From Actinomycetes bacterium (GTDB lineage: Bacteria; Actinomycetota; Acidimicrobiia; Spongiisociales; UBA5794): 63,998 nt of DNA. A model generated the notes under the pieces. The model was not told the origin of the DNA, made no database searches, and was given only the letters and a program-made list of their open reading frames with translations. A program made the position numbers and the translations under genes. The first letter of the stretch is position 1, and every line of letters begins with the position of its first letter. Below are positions 1 to 8,553 of the stretch, one piece after another. The DNA is taken from the NCBI GenBank assembly GCA_024638645.1, contig JAHEJX010000008.1, forward strand, positions 1-63,998, in the 5' to 3' direction.

Positions 1-232
1 AGATAGTGACGTCCTCACTGATGTCGATCGTCTCGACACAGGTACCTGACACGTGGATTTCGACGCCTCGCGGAGCACCGTCAATCGCTTCCTGCAGACT
101 GTCATCGGGACAGGCCACCTCAAACGGCGCGCTGGCGCCGAGGGTCGACCGAGGCAAGAAGATCAGGGCAGTGGTCAGCGCGAGCAGGAGCGTCCCCATA
201 CGGCGGCCGCCGAAGATGCTTCGACCGTTCAC
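1..232 (-). CDS. Secreted protein, possible right-handed beta-helix fold, 3' part cut off by the window edge
   Basis: Reading the minus strand from a GTG at 232 gives an open frame to the window edge (77 codons seen, no stop). An AAGGGGA ribosome site lies six bases before the GTG. The first 33 or so residues are a clear signal peptide: basic start (VNGRSIFGGRR), hydrophobic core (GTLLLALTTALIFL) and a likely cleavage site after TLGASA. The mature part (ACPDDSLQEAIDGAPRG, then VEIHVSGTCVETIDI) resembles the first turns of pectate-lyase-like proteins, where short beta strands follow a 'predicted list of events' helix. The fold call is an inference from this short piece; the secretion call is firm. 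It is divergent from the acetyltransferase gene at 376. Confidence 0.6.
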   Translation of the reverse strand, partial: MNGRSIFGGRRMGTLLLALTTALIFLPRSTLGASAPFEVACPDDSLQEAIDGAPRGVEIHVSGTCVETIDISEDVTI

Positions 233-361
233 AACGAGTCCCCTTCGTTAGGACCCCCACGCCGCCACGTCTCCCTCGTCGCAGTGAGGGGTCGGCGTTG
301 TCCTTGTCGCATCGTCGCGCCGTCGCTCCGATGCCGCCTATGGCCACAAGCCCCTACCGGT

Positions 362-367
362 TAGCGT
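362..367 (+). promoter_or_regulatory. Leaderless-type -10 box TAGCGT
   Basis: TAGCGT ends eight bases before the ATG at 376, and there is no Shine-Dalgarno sequence in between. This fits a TANNNT -10 box whose transcript starts at or next to the start codon. Confidence 0.5.
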
Positions 368-375
368 GCCGCGCT

Positions 376-1551
376 ATGGCAGTACGTATCCGCACCGCAG
401 ATCATGAAGACATCGGCCAGATCGCCGAGCTGGTTGCAGCACGCATCGGCGAAGACGACGCTCGTGAAGCCGAAATCGTTCTCAGTGACGACTACTTCCG
501 CAATCGCTGGTTCGTTGCGGACGAGGATGGGCGCATCCTGTCCACAGCCGGCGTGTTCCCCGGCGAGATGCATGTCGGGGAAGTGACTGTCGGTGCCGGC
601 GCAATCGAATTCGTCGCCACCCATGAGGATGCGGAAGGACGCGGTCTCGTTCGCAGGCTCATCGAGGAAATACACAACACCGCACAAACCCGCAACGAGA
701 TGGTGCAGTGGATCGTCGGAATCACCTATTTCTACCGCAAGTTTGGCTACGAGTACGCCATCCCGGTGGAATCGACGTACGACTTCGCCGCCGGCGACGC
801 TCCACCGACGCCGAGCGGCTGGTCGGTCCAGCAGGTGTCGGGAGCTGAGGTTCCCGACCTCGCCGCCGCCCAAACGGCCTTTTCGCGACAAGCCGACGTT
901 GCATTCACTGCGAGTCGGCGTATGTGGGACATCTACGAGATGTCTCCGGTTTACGACCTGGTGGTCGCCCACAGCTCGAGCGGATACGGGTACGGCCGCG
1001 TCTACCCGTACGAGGGCGACCGCTACCTGTTCGACCTGATCGCCAACTCGGCTGGCGGCGCCGCTGCGCTTATAAACGCCGCCGGCGACGGCGGGGCGTA
1101 CGACGTGACGGTCATGGGGCGCGAAGCCGCACGCTCTCATCTAGACCAGCTCGCCGATCCCGACCCGTCCGGTGACGCGTACTTCGTGAGGGTGGCGGAC
1201 CCCGTCAAACTCATGGAGGCGATGCGGCCGGTGTTCTCGACACGGCTGCGGGAGTGGGACGCGACCGCCCGCGGCGATGCCCTGATCTCGATGTACGAGA
1301 CGTCGATTCGTTTCAACTACGGACAGGGACAGGTTGGTCCAATGCGGCGGGGGCCGGCTGAACAGGCTCCGATCGGCGGAGGCGGATCAGGTGTAGCCCC
1401 CGATCGCATCGTGTCACTTCTCCTCGGCCCGCTGGGCGCGGAGAAGCTGGCAGAGCTCAACCCGGACGTCAACCTCGGAGAACAGGAAGACCTTATGAAG
1501 GCACTCTTCCCGCCTCAGACGTGCGACGTACACAGCTGGGTGGTCCCCTAG
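376..1551 (+). CDS. GNAT-family N-acetyltransferase, Eis-like
   Basis: 391 residues, the size of the Eis family (about 400), whose members have an N-terminal GNAT acetyl-CoA domain, a second GNAT-like domain and a C-terminal SCP2-like domain. The acetyl-CoA loop EGRGLVRR is at about 87-94, preceded by the typical strand IEFVATHEDA. The C-terminal third (from about residue 275) begins AYFVRVADPVKLMEAM, as in SCP2-like parts. An upstream in-frame ATG at 298 exists, but the 376 start is preferred because the domain begins there and a TAGCGT box sits just ahead. Eis proteins acetylate amines on small molecules or peptides; the substrate here is unknown. Its TAG stop shares the bases CTAG with the stop of the convergent CoA ligase. 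Confidence 0.85.
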   Translation: MAVRIRTADHEDIGQIAELVAARIGEDDAREAEIVLSDDYFRNRWFVADEDGRILSTAGVFPGEMHVGEVTVGAGAIEFVATHEDAEGRGLVRRLIEEIHNTAQTRNEMVQWIVGITYFYRKFGYEYAIPVESTYDFAAGDAPPTPSGWSVQQVSGAEVPDLAAAQTAFSRQADVAFTASRRMWDIYEMSPVYDLVVAHSSSGYGYGRVYPYEGDRYLFDLIANSAGGAAALINAAGDGGAYDVTVMGREAARSHLDQLADPDPSGDAYFVRVADPVKLMEAMRPVFSTRLREWDATARGDALISMYETSIRFNYGQGQVGPMRRGPAEQAPIGGGGSGVAPDRIVSLLLGPLGAEKLAELNPDVNLGEQEDLMKALFPPQTCDVHSWVVP

Positions 1552-3101
1552 CCTGCTACTCCGGCTCGCAGCACGTACTTCTGCACCTTGCCTGTAGACG
1601 TCTTCGGCAGCTCGCCGAACACGACTTGCTTCGGCGCCTTGTAGTGAGCCAATCGGTCGCGAACATGTTCGATGATCTCTTCCTCCGTGGCCGTTGCGTC
1701 CGGCTTCAGACCCACGTACGCCACTGGAACCTCTCCCCACTTGTCATCTGGGTGGGCGATCACCGCAACTTCGAGCACGGCGGGGTGGCTGGCCACAGCC
1801 TGCTCGACCTCGATCGATGCGATGTTCTCTCCCCCGGAGATGATGATGTCCTTGGAGCGATCTCTGATCTCAACGTATCCGTCTGGGTGCATCACGGCCA
1901 GGTCCCCGGTGCGGAACCAGCCGTCGGGCACAGCCGTGGCAGTGGCGTCGGGATCGTGGTAGTAGCCGGCCATGAGACCGTTGCCACGAAGGGCAATCTC
2001 ACCCATCTCCTGGCCGTTGGCGGCTACGTCTCCCCCACTCTCGTTGACGACCCGGGCCCGAAGCGAAGTCACCCAGCCGACGCCTTGACGCGCCTTGATA
2101 TTCGCCTGCTCTGAAATGGGCAACGCGTCCCACTCCGGTTGCCACTCGCAGATCGTGGCGGGCCCGTATGTCTCCGTGAGCCCGTAAAGGTGAGTGACGT
2201 TCATGTTGATCTCGGCCATCCGCTCCAGGATCGCCGGTGACGGTGGCGCACCGCCCGTCGCAATCTCGATCTGCCGTGGCGGCGGGCCCTCCTCTGCCGC
2301 CGGGTCGTAGGCCACCATCGACAGCACCGTCGGCGCCCCGTTGAAGTGGGTCACACCTTCCTCGCGGATGAGCTGCCAAATCTGGCCGGCGTCGACCTGG
2401 GGAAGACACAAGTGGGTGGCGCCGGCCGCCGTCACCGCCCAGGTGAAACACCACCCATTGCAGTGGAACATAGGCAACGTCCATAGGAAGACTGACGACT
2501 TGTCGAGTTTGGAGTGATAGGCACCGGCCAATGCGGTCAGATAGGCACCACGGTGCCGATACATGACGCCTTTTGGCTGACCGGTGGTGCCACTGGTGTA
2601 GTTGAGGGCGAGGAGTGACCTCTCGTCGGCCACAGGACGAGAGAGCGGTTGGGCGCCAGCAAGTGCCTGCTCATACTCGTCATCGGGCCCGTTGGCCTCG
2701 ATCACATCTATCTCGTGATCGACCATCTCGAGCAACCGAGCGGTGGTCGCCGCATACGTGTGGTCATAGATAAGCGTCTTGGCGCCCGAGTGGTTGATGA
2801 TGTAGGCCAATTCAGCCGGAGCGAGCCGGAAGTTCATAGCGACGAGCACAGCCGCCGCCTTGGGGACTCCGTTGTGGGCCTCTAACGGAATCCTGTTGTT
2901 GGGGGCGAGCACCGCGACCCGATCGCCTGGTTCGACTCCACGCTCGATCAGCGCTCCGGCCAGGCGCTCGCAACGCTCGTGGAACTCCCTGTAGGTGAAC
3001 CGCAGATCGCCGTCGATCACGGCAGTTCGATCGGCGAAGACCAACGCCGACCTGTCAAGAAACGCCGTCGGCGTCAATGGGGCATCCCAGGCCTCGCTCA
3101 A
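1548..3101 (-). CDS. AMP-forming acyl-CoA synthetase (fatty-acid CoA ligase)
   Basis: 517 residues from a TTG start at 3101, which has GGAAAGGG upstream; a longer frame to 3194 would run over the start of the divergent trpB2 gene. It belongs to the ANL adenylating superfamily: the phosphate loop YTSGTTGQPKG is at about 168-178, the adenine-binding YGLTET and the WFRTGDL motif follow, and the C-terminal catalytic lysine lies in KTSTGKVQK. The N-terminal half (FADRTAVIDGDLRFTY, then LAPNNRIPLEAH) is closest to the AlkK/DmdB branch that activates medium or long carboxylic acids to CoA esters with ATP. The substrate cannot be told from sequence. It probably feeds beta-oxidation or lipid synthesis in the cytoplasm. 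Confidence 0.9.
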   Translation of the reverse strand: MSEAWDAPLTPTAFLDRSALVFADRTAVIDGDLRFTYREFHERCERLAGALIERGVEPGDRVAVLAPNNRIPLEAHNGVPKAAAVLVAMNFRLAPAELAYIINHSGAKTLIYDHTYAATTARLLEMVDHEIDVIEANGPDDEYEQALAGAQPLSRPVADERSLLALNYTSGTTGQPKGVMYRHRGAYLTALAGAYHSKLDKSSVFLWTLPMFHCNGWCFTWAVTAAGATHLCLPQVDAGQIWQLIREEGVTHFNGAPTVLSMVAYDPAAEEGPPPRQIEIATGGAPPSPAILERMAEINMNVTHLYGLTETYGPATICEWQPEWDALPISEQANIKARQGVGWVTSLRARVVNESGGDVAANGQEMGEIALRGNGLMAGYYHDPDATATAVPDGWFRTGDLAVMHPDGYVEIRDRSKDIIISGGENIASIEVEQAVASHPAVLEVAVIAHPDDKWGEVPVAYVGLKPDATATEEEIIEHVRDRLAHYKAPKQVVFGELPKTSTGKVQKYVLRAGVAG

Positions 3102-3177
3102 ATTCTCACCCTTTCCAGAAGTCGCGAAACCATAGTTGCTAGCTTGTCCATCTCGCCGCAGAGGAGGAGATTCCGGC

Positions 3178-4536
3178 ATGGATACCAAAATCACGTTGAA
3201 CGAATCGGAGATGCCGACTCAGTGGTACAACATCATCCCCGACCTTCCCGAGCCACCCCCGCCGGTGCTTCATCCCGGGACACACGAGCCGATTGGCCCC
3301 GCCGACCTCGCCCCCCTGTTCCCCATGGCACTGATCATGCAGGAGGTCTCTCAGGACAGCTACATCGACATTCCCGACGAGGTGCTCGATGTGTACCGGC
3401 TGTGGAGGCCGTCTCCGCTGTTCAGGGCCCATCGCCTGGAGAAGGCGCTCGATACCCCCGCCCGCATCTATTACAAGTACGAGGGCGTATCGCCCGCCGG
3501 TAGCCACAAGCCCAATACCTCGGTTCCCCAGGCCTTCTACAACGCTCAGGAAGGCGTCAAAAAGCTGACAACGGAGACCGGCGCCGGCCAGTGGGGCTCC
3601 GCCCTCGCCTTTGCGTGCGCGATCTTCGGCCTTGGCTGCGAGGTCTGGCAAGTGAGCGCGTCTTACGATCTCAAGCCGTACCGCAAGATCATGATGGAGA
3701 CGTGGGGCGCCACCGTGCACCCAAGCCCGTCCGACCTGACGGCATCCGGCCGAGCGATCCTAGAAGCCGATCCCAATAGCCCCGGTTCACTTGGCATCGC
3801 CATCAGCGAGGCCGTCGAGGTTGCAGCTCAGGATCCGGATACCAAGTACGCGCTGGGATCAGTGCTCAACCACGTGCTCATGCACCAGACCATCATCGGG
3901 GAGGAAGCGCTCAAGCAGCTCGCCAAGGTGGGCGAGTCGCCGGACCTGCTCGTCGGCTGCACAGGAGGAGGATCGAACTTCGGTGGCCTTTCATTCCCAT
4001 TCATCCGGGAAAAGATGAAGGGAAACATGGACCCGACGATCCGGTGCGTGGAGCCCGCCGCCTGCCCATCGCTCACCAAAGGAGAGTATCGCTACGACTT
4101 TGGTGATACGGCAGGGATGACGCCACTGGTCAAGATGCACACGCTCGGCCACGACTTCGTGCCCGACCCGATCCATGCCGGTGGCTTGCGCTATCACGGT
4201 ATGGCACCTCTCGTATCACACATTTACGAGCTGGGCCTTGTCGAGGCAGAGGCAATCCACCAAAAAGAGTGTTTCGACGCGGGCGTCCTCTTTGCTCGCA
4301 CCGAAGGAATTCTCCCGGCTCCGGAACCAACTCACGCTATCGCCGCCGCGGTTCGCGAGGCCGAGCGGTGCAAGGAAACTGGCGAAGAGAAGGTCATCCT
4401 CACCGCACTGTGCGGCCATGGTCACTTCGATCTCAGGTCGTACGAGGCATATCTCGCAGGCGAGCTGGTCGACTACGACTATCCGGAAGAGAAGGTCGCA
4501 GCGGCAATGGAGAGGGTGCCGGTCATTGCCGGATGA
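3178..4536 (+). CDS. trpB: TrpB-like PLP enzyme (TrpB2, tryptophan synthase beta-like)
   Basis: 452 residues, longer than ordinary TrpB (about 400) and matching the TrpB2 branch, with its N-terminal extension ([22 protein letters not shown]). The PLP lysine is K111 in GSHKPNTSV, and the phosphate-binding glycine loop GGGSN is at 263-267. TrpB2 enzymes make L-tryptophan from indole and serine but often stand apart from TrpA; no trpA or other trp gene is nearby, so it may salvage free indole or act on another substrate. The ATG at 3178 has a strong GAGGAGGAG site nine bases ahead. The last codons and the stop lie inside the first copy of a tandem repeat (4525-4606). Confidence 0.9.
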   Translation: MDTKITLNESEMPTQWYNIIPDLPEPPPPVLHPGTHEPIGPADLAPLFPMALIMQEVSQDSYIDIPDEVLDVYRLWRPSPLFRAHRLEKALDTPARIYYKYEGVSPAGSHKPNTSVPQAFYNAQEGVKKLTTETGAGQWGSALAFACAIFGLGCEVWQVSASYDLKPYRKIMMETWGATVHPSPSDLTASGRAILEADPNSPGSLGIAISEAVEVAAQDPDTKYALGSVLNHVLMHQTIIGEEALKQLAKVGESPDLLVGCTGGGSNFGGLSFPFIREKMKGNMDPTIRCVEPAACPSLTKGEYRYDFGDTAGMTPLVKMHTLGHDFVPDPIHAGGLRYHGMAPLVSHIYELGLVEAEAIHQKECFDAGVLFARTEGILPAPEPTHAIAAAVREAERCKETGEEKVILTALCGHGHFDLRSYEAYLAGELVDYDYPEEKVAAAMERVPVIAG

Positions 4537-4606
4537 AATCCGGTAGCAGTCGAATGCAATTCGACATTGCCGGATGAAATCCGGTAGCAGTCGAATGCAA
4601 TTCGAC
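4525..4606. repeat. 41-bp tandem repeat, two copies, each with two small hairpins
   Basis: Copies are 4525-4565 and 4566-4606 and look identical; a third starts at 4607 and breaks off after about 15 bases. Each holds CCGGAT-GAA-ATCCGG (six-base stem, three-base loop) and GTCGAAT-GCA-ATTCGAC (seven-base stem, three-base loop). The first copy includes the last codons and TGA stop of trpB2, so the hairpin could help end its transcript or protect the mRNA end. Confidence 0.9.
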
Positions 4607-4613
4607 ATTGCCG

Positions 4614-4835
4614 GATGAAATCGTGCGATGAAATCGCATACGCAGTTTGATGAAATCAAACTGCGCCACTTGTCACACCCTGACGAGAAACCCTGCGATG
4701 AAATCGTGCGATGAAATCGCATACACAGTTTGATGAAATCAAACTGCGCCACTTGTCACACCCTGACGAGAAACCCTGCGATGAAATCGTGCGATGAAAT
4801 CGCATACACAGTTTGATGAAATCAAACTGCGCCAC
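4614..4835. repeat. 83-bp tandem repeat, 2.7 copies, built of GAA-loop hairpins
   Basis: Copies begin at 4614, 4697 and 4780; the last stops near 4835. Every copy has TGCGAT-GAA-ATCGCA (for example 4624-4638) and a longer hairpin around GTTTGAT-GAA-ATCAAAC (4641-4665 in copy one, an 11-base perfect stem). In copies two and three one stem base is changed, giving an A-C mismatch on the plus strand but a G-U pair on the minus strand. The shared core in all stems is GATGAAATC. The remaining bases to 4873 show nothing else. Confidence 0.9.
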
Positions 4836-4873
4836 CACGCCATACCATGACATGTGTGCAACCTGTCGTCGGG

Positions 4874-6217
4874 CTAAGCGAGGGGTAGGCGCATCACGAA
4901 CGTGGCGCCTGGGCCGGAGGACTCGGCCAGCTCGAGGACGCCGCCGTGGCGGCGAACGATCTCCCGAGCGATGGCCAGGCCGAGGCCCGAGCCACCGCTC
5001 TGGCGGTTCCGTGAGCTGTCGAGACGCCCGAAACGTTCGAAGATGAGTTCGCGTTGGTGCGGAGATATCCCGGGGCCGTCGTCTGTGATGGCGAGCTGGG
5101 CGACACCAGACGCCTCCTGCAGCGACAGCGTCACCCGGCTGGTCGCATGACGCGCTGCGTTCTCCAGAACATTCTGAACTGCGCGGCGAAGCTGGTTGCG
5201 GTCGCCGCGCACCTGGGCGCCGGACACACCACTCATGTCGACGTCGACGCGGGCACCGCCCTGGAGTAGCCGAGCAGATTCGATCACAATGTCGTCGAGA
5301 TCCAGATTCACCATGTTGGTCGCCTGCTCGCCTGCGTCTGACCTCGCCAGCTCGAGCAGGTCTTCAACGAGTTGCTGCAAGCCGACGACTTCGTCGCGAA
5401 TGGATTCCAGCCGGACGCGGTCGACATCTGCCGCCGTTCGCAAGTCCACCTCTAGCTCCGATCTCATCCTCGTCAGCGGCGAGCGCAGCTCGTGGGAAGC
5501 GTCTGCTACAAACCGCTGCTGTTGAGCTACGCCTTGCTCCAGGCGGTCGAGCATACGATTCATCGTATCCGCAAGCGCCGCGATCTCGTCGCCCGTGTGC
5601 GGCACCGGCACCCGCCGTTCCAGATCATCACCTCCGATCGAATCGACCTCCGACCGAATCGCCTCAACAGGTTGAAGTGTCTTTCCGACGAGCAGCCAGA
5701 TCAGCGCGCCGAGAACGACCACTACGAGCGGAACCGCAAAGGCCATGCTCGAAGTGAGAGCCTCGGTGGCGTCACCTATGGACTCGACCGATGCACCCAC
5801 GTGCAACACGGCACGGCTTCCGGCGATGGTCACAGTTCGGCTCAGCACCCGAAAGGTGTCGTCGTCTTCCTCTATCTCGAGTCCAGTGACGCTCCGTATC
5901 TGCTCCGCTCCGATTCCAGGTGGAACCACGGCAAGCGCAGGTCGGCCGGCGATGTTGGCACTGGCGGCAACAACGGCACCGCTTGTGGACACAAGCTGAG
6001 AGAACGCCTCAGAGCCAAAGGCTCCCAGCTCGGAAGGCACGTCGCCTGCGATGAGAGCGGCAATGTCGTCTGCTCTCTGGCGGAGCGATGTATCCAGGTT
6101 GGCGGTCAGTTGGCGGTGTTGCGCAACAACGAGGACGACGGACACTCCCAACAACACCAAGGCAACCGCCACAGTGGCAATCGCCGTGATTCTGAATCTC
6201 ATCGATCGCAGAGACAT
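4874..6217 (-). CDS. Membrane sensor histidine kinase (HAMP, HisKA, HATPase)
   Basis: 447 residues. A first membrane segment at about 10-32, an extracytoplasmic sensor of about 130 residues, a second membrane segment at about 158-178, a HAMP linker to about 235, then the phosphoacceptor histidine H242 in SHELRSPLTR. The ATP-binding domain shows the N box (NVLENAARHA, about 349-358), DDGPGIS (379-385) and the G2 loop SGGSGLGLAIA. It starts two bases after the stop of the response regulator, so the two are one operon. The sensor domain has no recognisable fold, so the signal is unknown; the divergent PepSY protein at 7008 is a likely partner or target. Confidence 0.93.
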   Translation of the reverse strand: MSLRSMRFRITAIATVAVALVLLGVSVVLVVAQHRQLTANLDTSLRQRADDIAALIAGDVPSELGAFGSEAFSQLVSTSGAVVAASANIAGRPALAVVPPGIGAEQIRSVTGLEIEEDDDTFRVLSRTVTIAGSRAVLHVGASVESIGDATEALTSSMAFAVPLVVVVLGALIWLLVGKTLQPVEAIRSEVDSIGGDDLERRVPVPHTGDEIAALADTMNRMLDRLEQGVAQQQRFVADASHELRSPLTRMRSELEVDLRTAADVDRVRLESIRDEVVGLQQLVEDLLELARSDAGEQATNMVNLDLDDIVIESARLLQGGARVDVDMSGVSGAQVRGDRNQLRRAVQNVLENAARHATSRVTLSLQEASGVAQLAITDDGPGISPHQRELIFERFGRLDSSRNRQSGGSGLGLAIAREIVRRHGGVLELAESSGPGATFVMRLPLA

Positions 6218-6219
6218 GG

Positions 6220-6897
6220 TCAGCCGCCGTCCGCTGCGAGCCGGTAGCCGGCGCCTCGCACGGTTTCGATGGCGTTTCGCCCGAATGGCTCATCGATCCT
6301 GGTGCGGAGGCGTCTGATGTAGACCTCCACGATGTTGGGATCGCCCTCGAAGTCGTACTCCCAGACTCCGTTCAGGATCTCGAGCTTCGACATCACTTGA
6401 CCGGCACGGCGCATCAGGAACTCGAGGACGTCGAATTGGCGAGATGTGAGCGAAACCTCGTCCTCACCGCGCCAGGCTCGCCTTTGTCCGGGGTCAATAC
6501 GGAGGTCGCCGGCAGCAACCGGCACGGGATTGCGCCCTGTTGTTCTGCGCAGCAATGCTCTGACTCGCGATACAAGCACGGCAAACGAGAACGGCTTGGT
6601 CAGGTAGTCGTCCGCGCCGGTGTCGAGCGCCTCGGCCTCGTCGAGGTCACCATCCTTGGCCGTCAACATCAGTATCGGCGTCCAGTTGCCTGCATTCCGC
6701 AGGTCGCCGCAGATCCGATATCCGTTGCGACCTGGCAGCATGATGTCGAGAACGATCAGATCGTATGCGCCTTCGGTAGCCAGCCAGTAACCGTGGTCGC
6801 CATCGAATGCGACTTCGACTGTGAATCCTTCAGCCTCGAGCCCTCGCTTCACGGCGGTGGCGATCTTCTTGTCGTCCTCGACCAGGAGAAGCTTCAT
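6220..6897 (-). CDS. OmpR/PhoB-family response regulator
   Basis: 225 residues: receiver domain 1-120 with acidic pocket EDD (7-9), phosphoacceptor D51 in VLDIMLPG and K101 in TKPF; then a winged-helix DNA-binding domain (about 130-220) with the typical VEVYIRRLRTRID recognition helix and GAGYRL wing. It pairs with the histidine kinase that follows it. The 110-base gap to the divergent PepSY gene holds a GGTCAG direct repeat with an 11-base period, the layout this family usually binds, so self-regulation together with control of the PepSY gene is likely. Confidence 0.95.
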   Translation of the reverse strand: MKLLLVEDDKKIATAVKRGLEAEGFTVEVAFDGDHGYWLATEGAYDLIVLDIMLPGRNGYRICGDLRNAGNWTPILMLTAKDGDLDEAEALDTGADDYLTKPFSFAVLVSRVRALLRRTTGRNPVPVAAGDLRIDPGQRRAWRGEDEVSLTSRQFDVLEFLMRRAGQVMSKLEILNGVWEYDFEGDPNIVEVYIRRLRTRIDEPFGRNAIETVRGAGYRLAADGG

Positions 6898-6941
6898 GGT
6901 GCGATTGTCTCACTAGAAGCTGACTCTGCGCTGAACGGCTC

Positions 6942-6958
6942 GGTCAGGTTGGGGTCAG
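6942..6958 (+). promoter_or_regulatory. Direct repeat GGTCAG-N5-GGTCAG, likely response-regulator site
   Basis: Two GGTCAG copies at 6942-6947 and 6953-6958, period 11, about one DNA turn, as in OmpR/PhoP-type binding sites. They lie just upstream of a possible -10 box TAGATA (6981-6986), so a bound regulator would sit at or above the -35 region of the PepSY gene. Confidence 0.5.
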
Positions 6959-7007
6959 CAAGCGCTTGATACGTTGCAAGTAGATAGCGAGCCTCGAAGG
7001 AGGTGAA

Positions 7008-7331
7008 ATGAAGAATCGCACCAAGATCCTCATCGGAGTCGCCGTTCTCGCGGCTCTGGCCGCATGGCCGGCCACCGCCATCGCCGGCGGTGACAGTGAC
7101 ACACCGATCACAGGGCCTGCTCTACAGCAGGCAACCGATGCCGCTCTCGCTCACATCGGGGAAGGCACCGTGACCGACACCGAAGTCGGGGACGAGGAGT
7201 CTCTCTACGAGGTCGAGATCACATTGCCAGACGGAAGTGAAGTCGACGTGCAGCTCGATGAGAACTTCAACGTGGTCGGAACGGAGGCAGAAACTCCGGA
7301 CAAGAACGACAACGACGGTGACGACAGTTAG
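7008..7331 (+). CDS. Small secreted PepSY-domain protein
   Basis: 107 residues with a signal peptide (KNRTKILIGVAVLAAL core, cleavage near ATAIAG at about 26). The mature part is one PepSY repeat: helix TGPALQQATDAALAHIGEGTV, then strands ESLYEVEITLPDGSEVDVQLD and ENFNVVGTE, followed by an acidic Asp/Asn tail. The start has a near-perfect AGGAGGTGAA site. Small PepSY proteins often sit beside two-component systems and may act outside the membrane as inhibitors of proteases or as sensor partners. Here it is divergent from the regulator with a likely shared operator, so it is probably a target of that system. Confidence 0.85.
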   Translation: MKNRTKILIGVAVLAALAAWPATAIAGGDSDTPITGPALQQATDAALAHIGEGTVTDTEVGDEESLYEVEITLPDGSEVDVQLDENFNVVGTEAETPDKNDNDGDDS

Positions 7332-7334
7332 CCG

Positions 7335-7850
7335 CTACTCAAACAAGCCGGGGGGCGGGTCGAGGACAACTCGGCCCGCCGCCTGGTCCACCTCGGTGGC
7401 GATTGCCGCCACGAACGGCACCTCCACCAGGGTGCCGTCTTCTGTGGCAACCACTAGTCGGTCCTGAGCACCGCCGGTGATGACCGAATCCACCACCCCA
7501 AGAGCCATCCCGTCGCTGAGTTCCACGGCGAGACCCTCCAGGTCTTCCGGCCAAAACTCGTCTTCGTCGAGCTCGCGGCGGTCCGCCGGATCGATCATGA
7601 GAGTCACCCCACGCATTGCGTCGCCGCTGTTGCGATCGCGCACCTCGTTGAAACGAAGCAGAAGGCCGTCCTTGTGCTCGCGAATCTCCGCGATCGTCAA
7701 CGAGCGAGCGGGATCCTCGTCAGTGGTGAAGCCGGCACCGACTACGAAGCGATCCGGATCGTCCGACTGGGGTCGCAAGATGACATCGCCATGAAGACCA
7801 TGGGCGCGCCGGATGTATCCGACGGGAATACGGTCGGGTCTGTCAGCCAT
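7335..7850 (-). CDS. rimM: 16S rRNA processing protein RimM
   Basis: 171 residues, the normal size. N-terminal RimM barrel (VGYIRRAHGLHGDVILRP), then a PRC-barrel-like C-terminal domain with the typical EFWPEDLEGLAVEL and VVDSVITGGAQDRLVV. RimM binds ribosomal protein S19 in the 30S head and helps late 16S maturation. ATG 7850 is preferred over the TTG one codon earlier. It is the last gene of the ffh-rpsP-khpA-rimM run; trmD and rplS, which usually come next, are absent, and the convergent PepSY gene ends three bases away. Confidence 0.95.
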   Translation of the reverse strand: MADRPDRIPVGYIRRAHGLHGDVILRPQSDDPDRFVVGAGFTTDEDPARSLTIAEIREHKDGLLLRFNEVRDRNSGDAMRGVTLMIDPADRRELDEDEFWPEDLEGLAVELSDGMALGVVDSVITGGAQDRLVVATEDGTLVEVPFVAAIATEVDQAAGRVVLDPPPGLFE

Positions 7851-7865
7851 CAACGGCTGACCGGA

Positions 7866-8114
7866 TCAGTCGAGGAACTCGACCTGAACGTCGAGGCCTT
7901 CCTCGTCACCGGCCGCCCTGGCGACGGTGCGGATGGCTTTGGCGACACGTCCGCGACGTCCGATGACTCGGCCCATGTCCGACTTGGCTGTGCGCACTTC
8001 GGCAACCACAGCATCATCGCCGTCATCGACGACCTCAACCTCAACATCGTCGGGATTGTCCACGATGTTGGTGACTACATACCTGACGACCTTGTCGACG
8101 ATTTCGCCACTCAT
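7866..8114 (-). CDS. khpA: KH-domain RNA-binding protein KhpA (YlqC)
   Basis: 82 residues, a single type-II KH domain with its RNA-gripping GRRG loop in [16 protein letters not shown]. The usual position between rpsP and rimM confirms the call. KhpA binds many RNAs and, with KhpB, influences cell elongation in other Gram-positive bacteria. Its start overlaps the rpsP stop by four bases (ATGA), so translation is coupled. Confidence 0.93.
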   Translation of the reverse strand: MSGEIVDKVVRYVVTNIVDNPDDVEVEVVDDGDDAVVAEVRTAKSDMGRVIGRRGRVAKAIRTVARAAGDEEGLDVQVEFLD

Positions 8115-8548
8115 TGCGAGGCCTCCTCTTCGGCTACCGCTTCGGTCGCCTCTTCTCCGGCCTCTTCGGCGGCCACTTCGGCAGCCTCATCGACCTCAGC
8201 AACAGACTCTTCTACGGCTGCGGCGATCTCTTCGACCACGGCCGGCTCTTGCGCCTTCGGCTTCACCTCAACTGTGTGGATGTCGCCCTTGGAAACCCGA
8301 AAGCGGGTCCACGCACCCGAAATCTCGAGGAGCTTCTTGGCGCGCTCGGTGGGCTGGGCTCCCTTGTTGAGCCAGTCGAGAGCCCTCTCGTTGTCGATCT
8401 CTACGAGCGACGGATCTTGGCGCGGGTCGTAACGACCGATCTGCTCGATGTAGGCCCCGTCGCGCGGCTTGCGCGAGTCCATCACCACAACGCGGTAACT
8501 GGGCTGCTTCTTCTTGCCCATCCGCGTCAGGCGGATCTTTACGGCCAT
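8111..8548 (-). CDS. rpsP: 30S ribosomal protein S16 with a long acidic tail
   Basis: 145 residues. The first 85 or so are ordinary S16 ([20 protein letters not shown], then [14 protein letters not shown]). The last 60 residues form a low-complexity Ala/Glu/Val tail (for example [19 protein letters not shown]). Tails of this kind occur in S16 of several Actinobacteria but not in E. coli (82 residues). Being so acidic, the tail probably does not bind rRNA. The gene follows ffh by five bases. Confidence 0.97.
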   Translation of the reverse strand: MAVKIRLTRMGKKKQPSYRVVVMDSRKPRDGAYIEQIGRYDPRQDPSLVEIDNERALDWLNKGAQPTERAKKLLEISGAWTRFRVSKGDIHTVEVKPKAQEPAVVEEIAAAVEESVAEVDEAAEVAAEEAGEEATEAVAEEEASQ

Positions 8549-8553
8549 TTACT

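Noticed and set aside
361..1140. Minus-strand open frame opposite the acetyltransferase
   Set aside because: Shadow frame; composition follows the codon positions of the real gene.
4525..4835. CRISPR array
   Set aside because: The units are tandem copies without unique spacers, and no cas genes are near; the RecB-like nuclease is 46 kb away.
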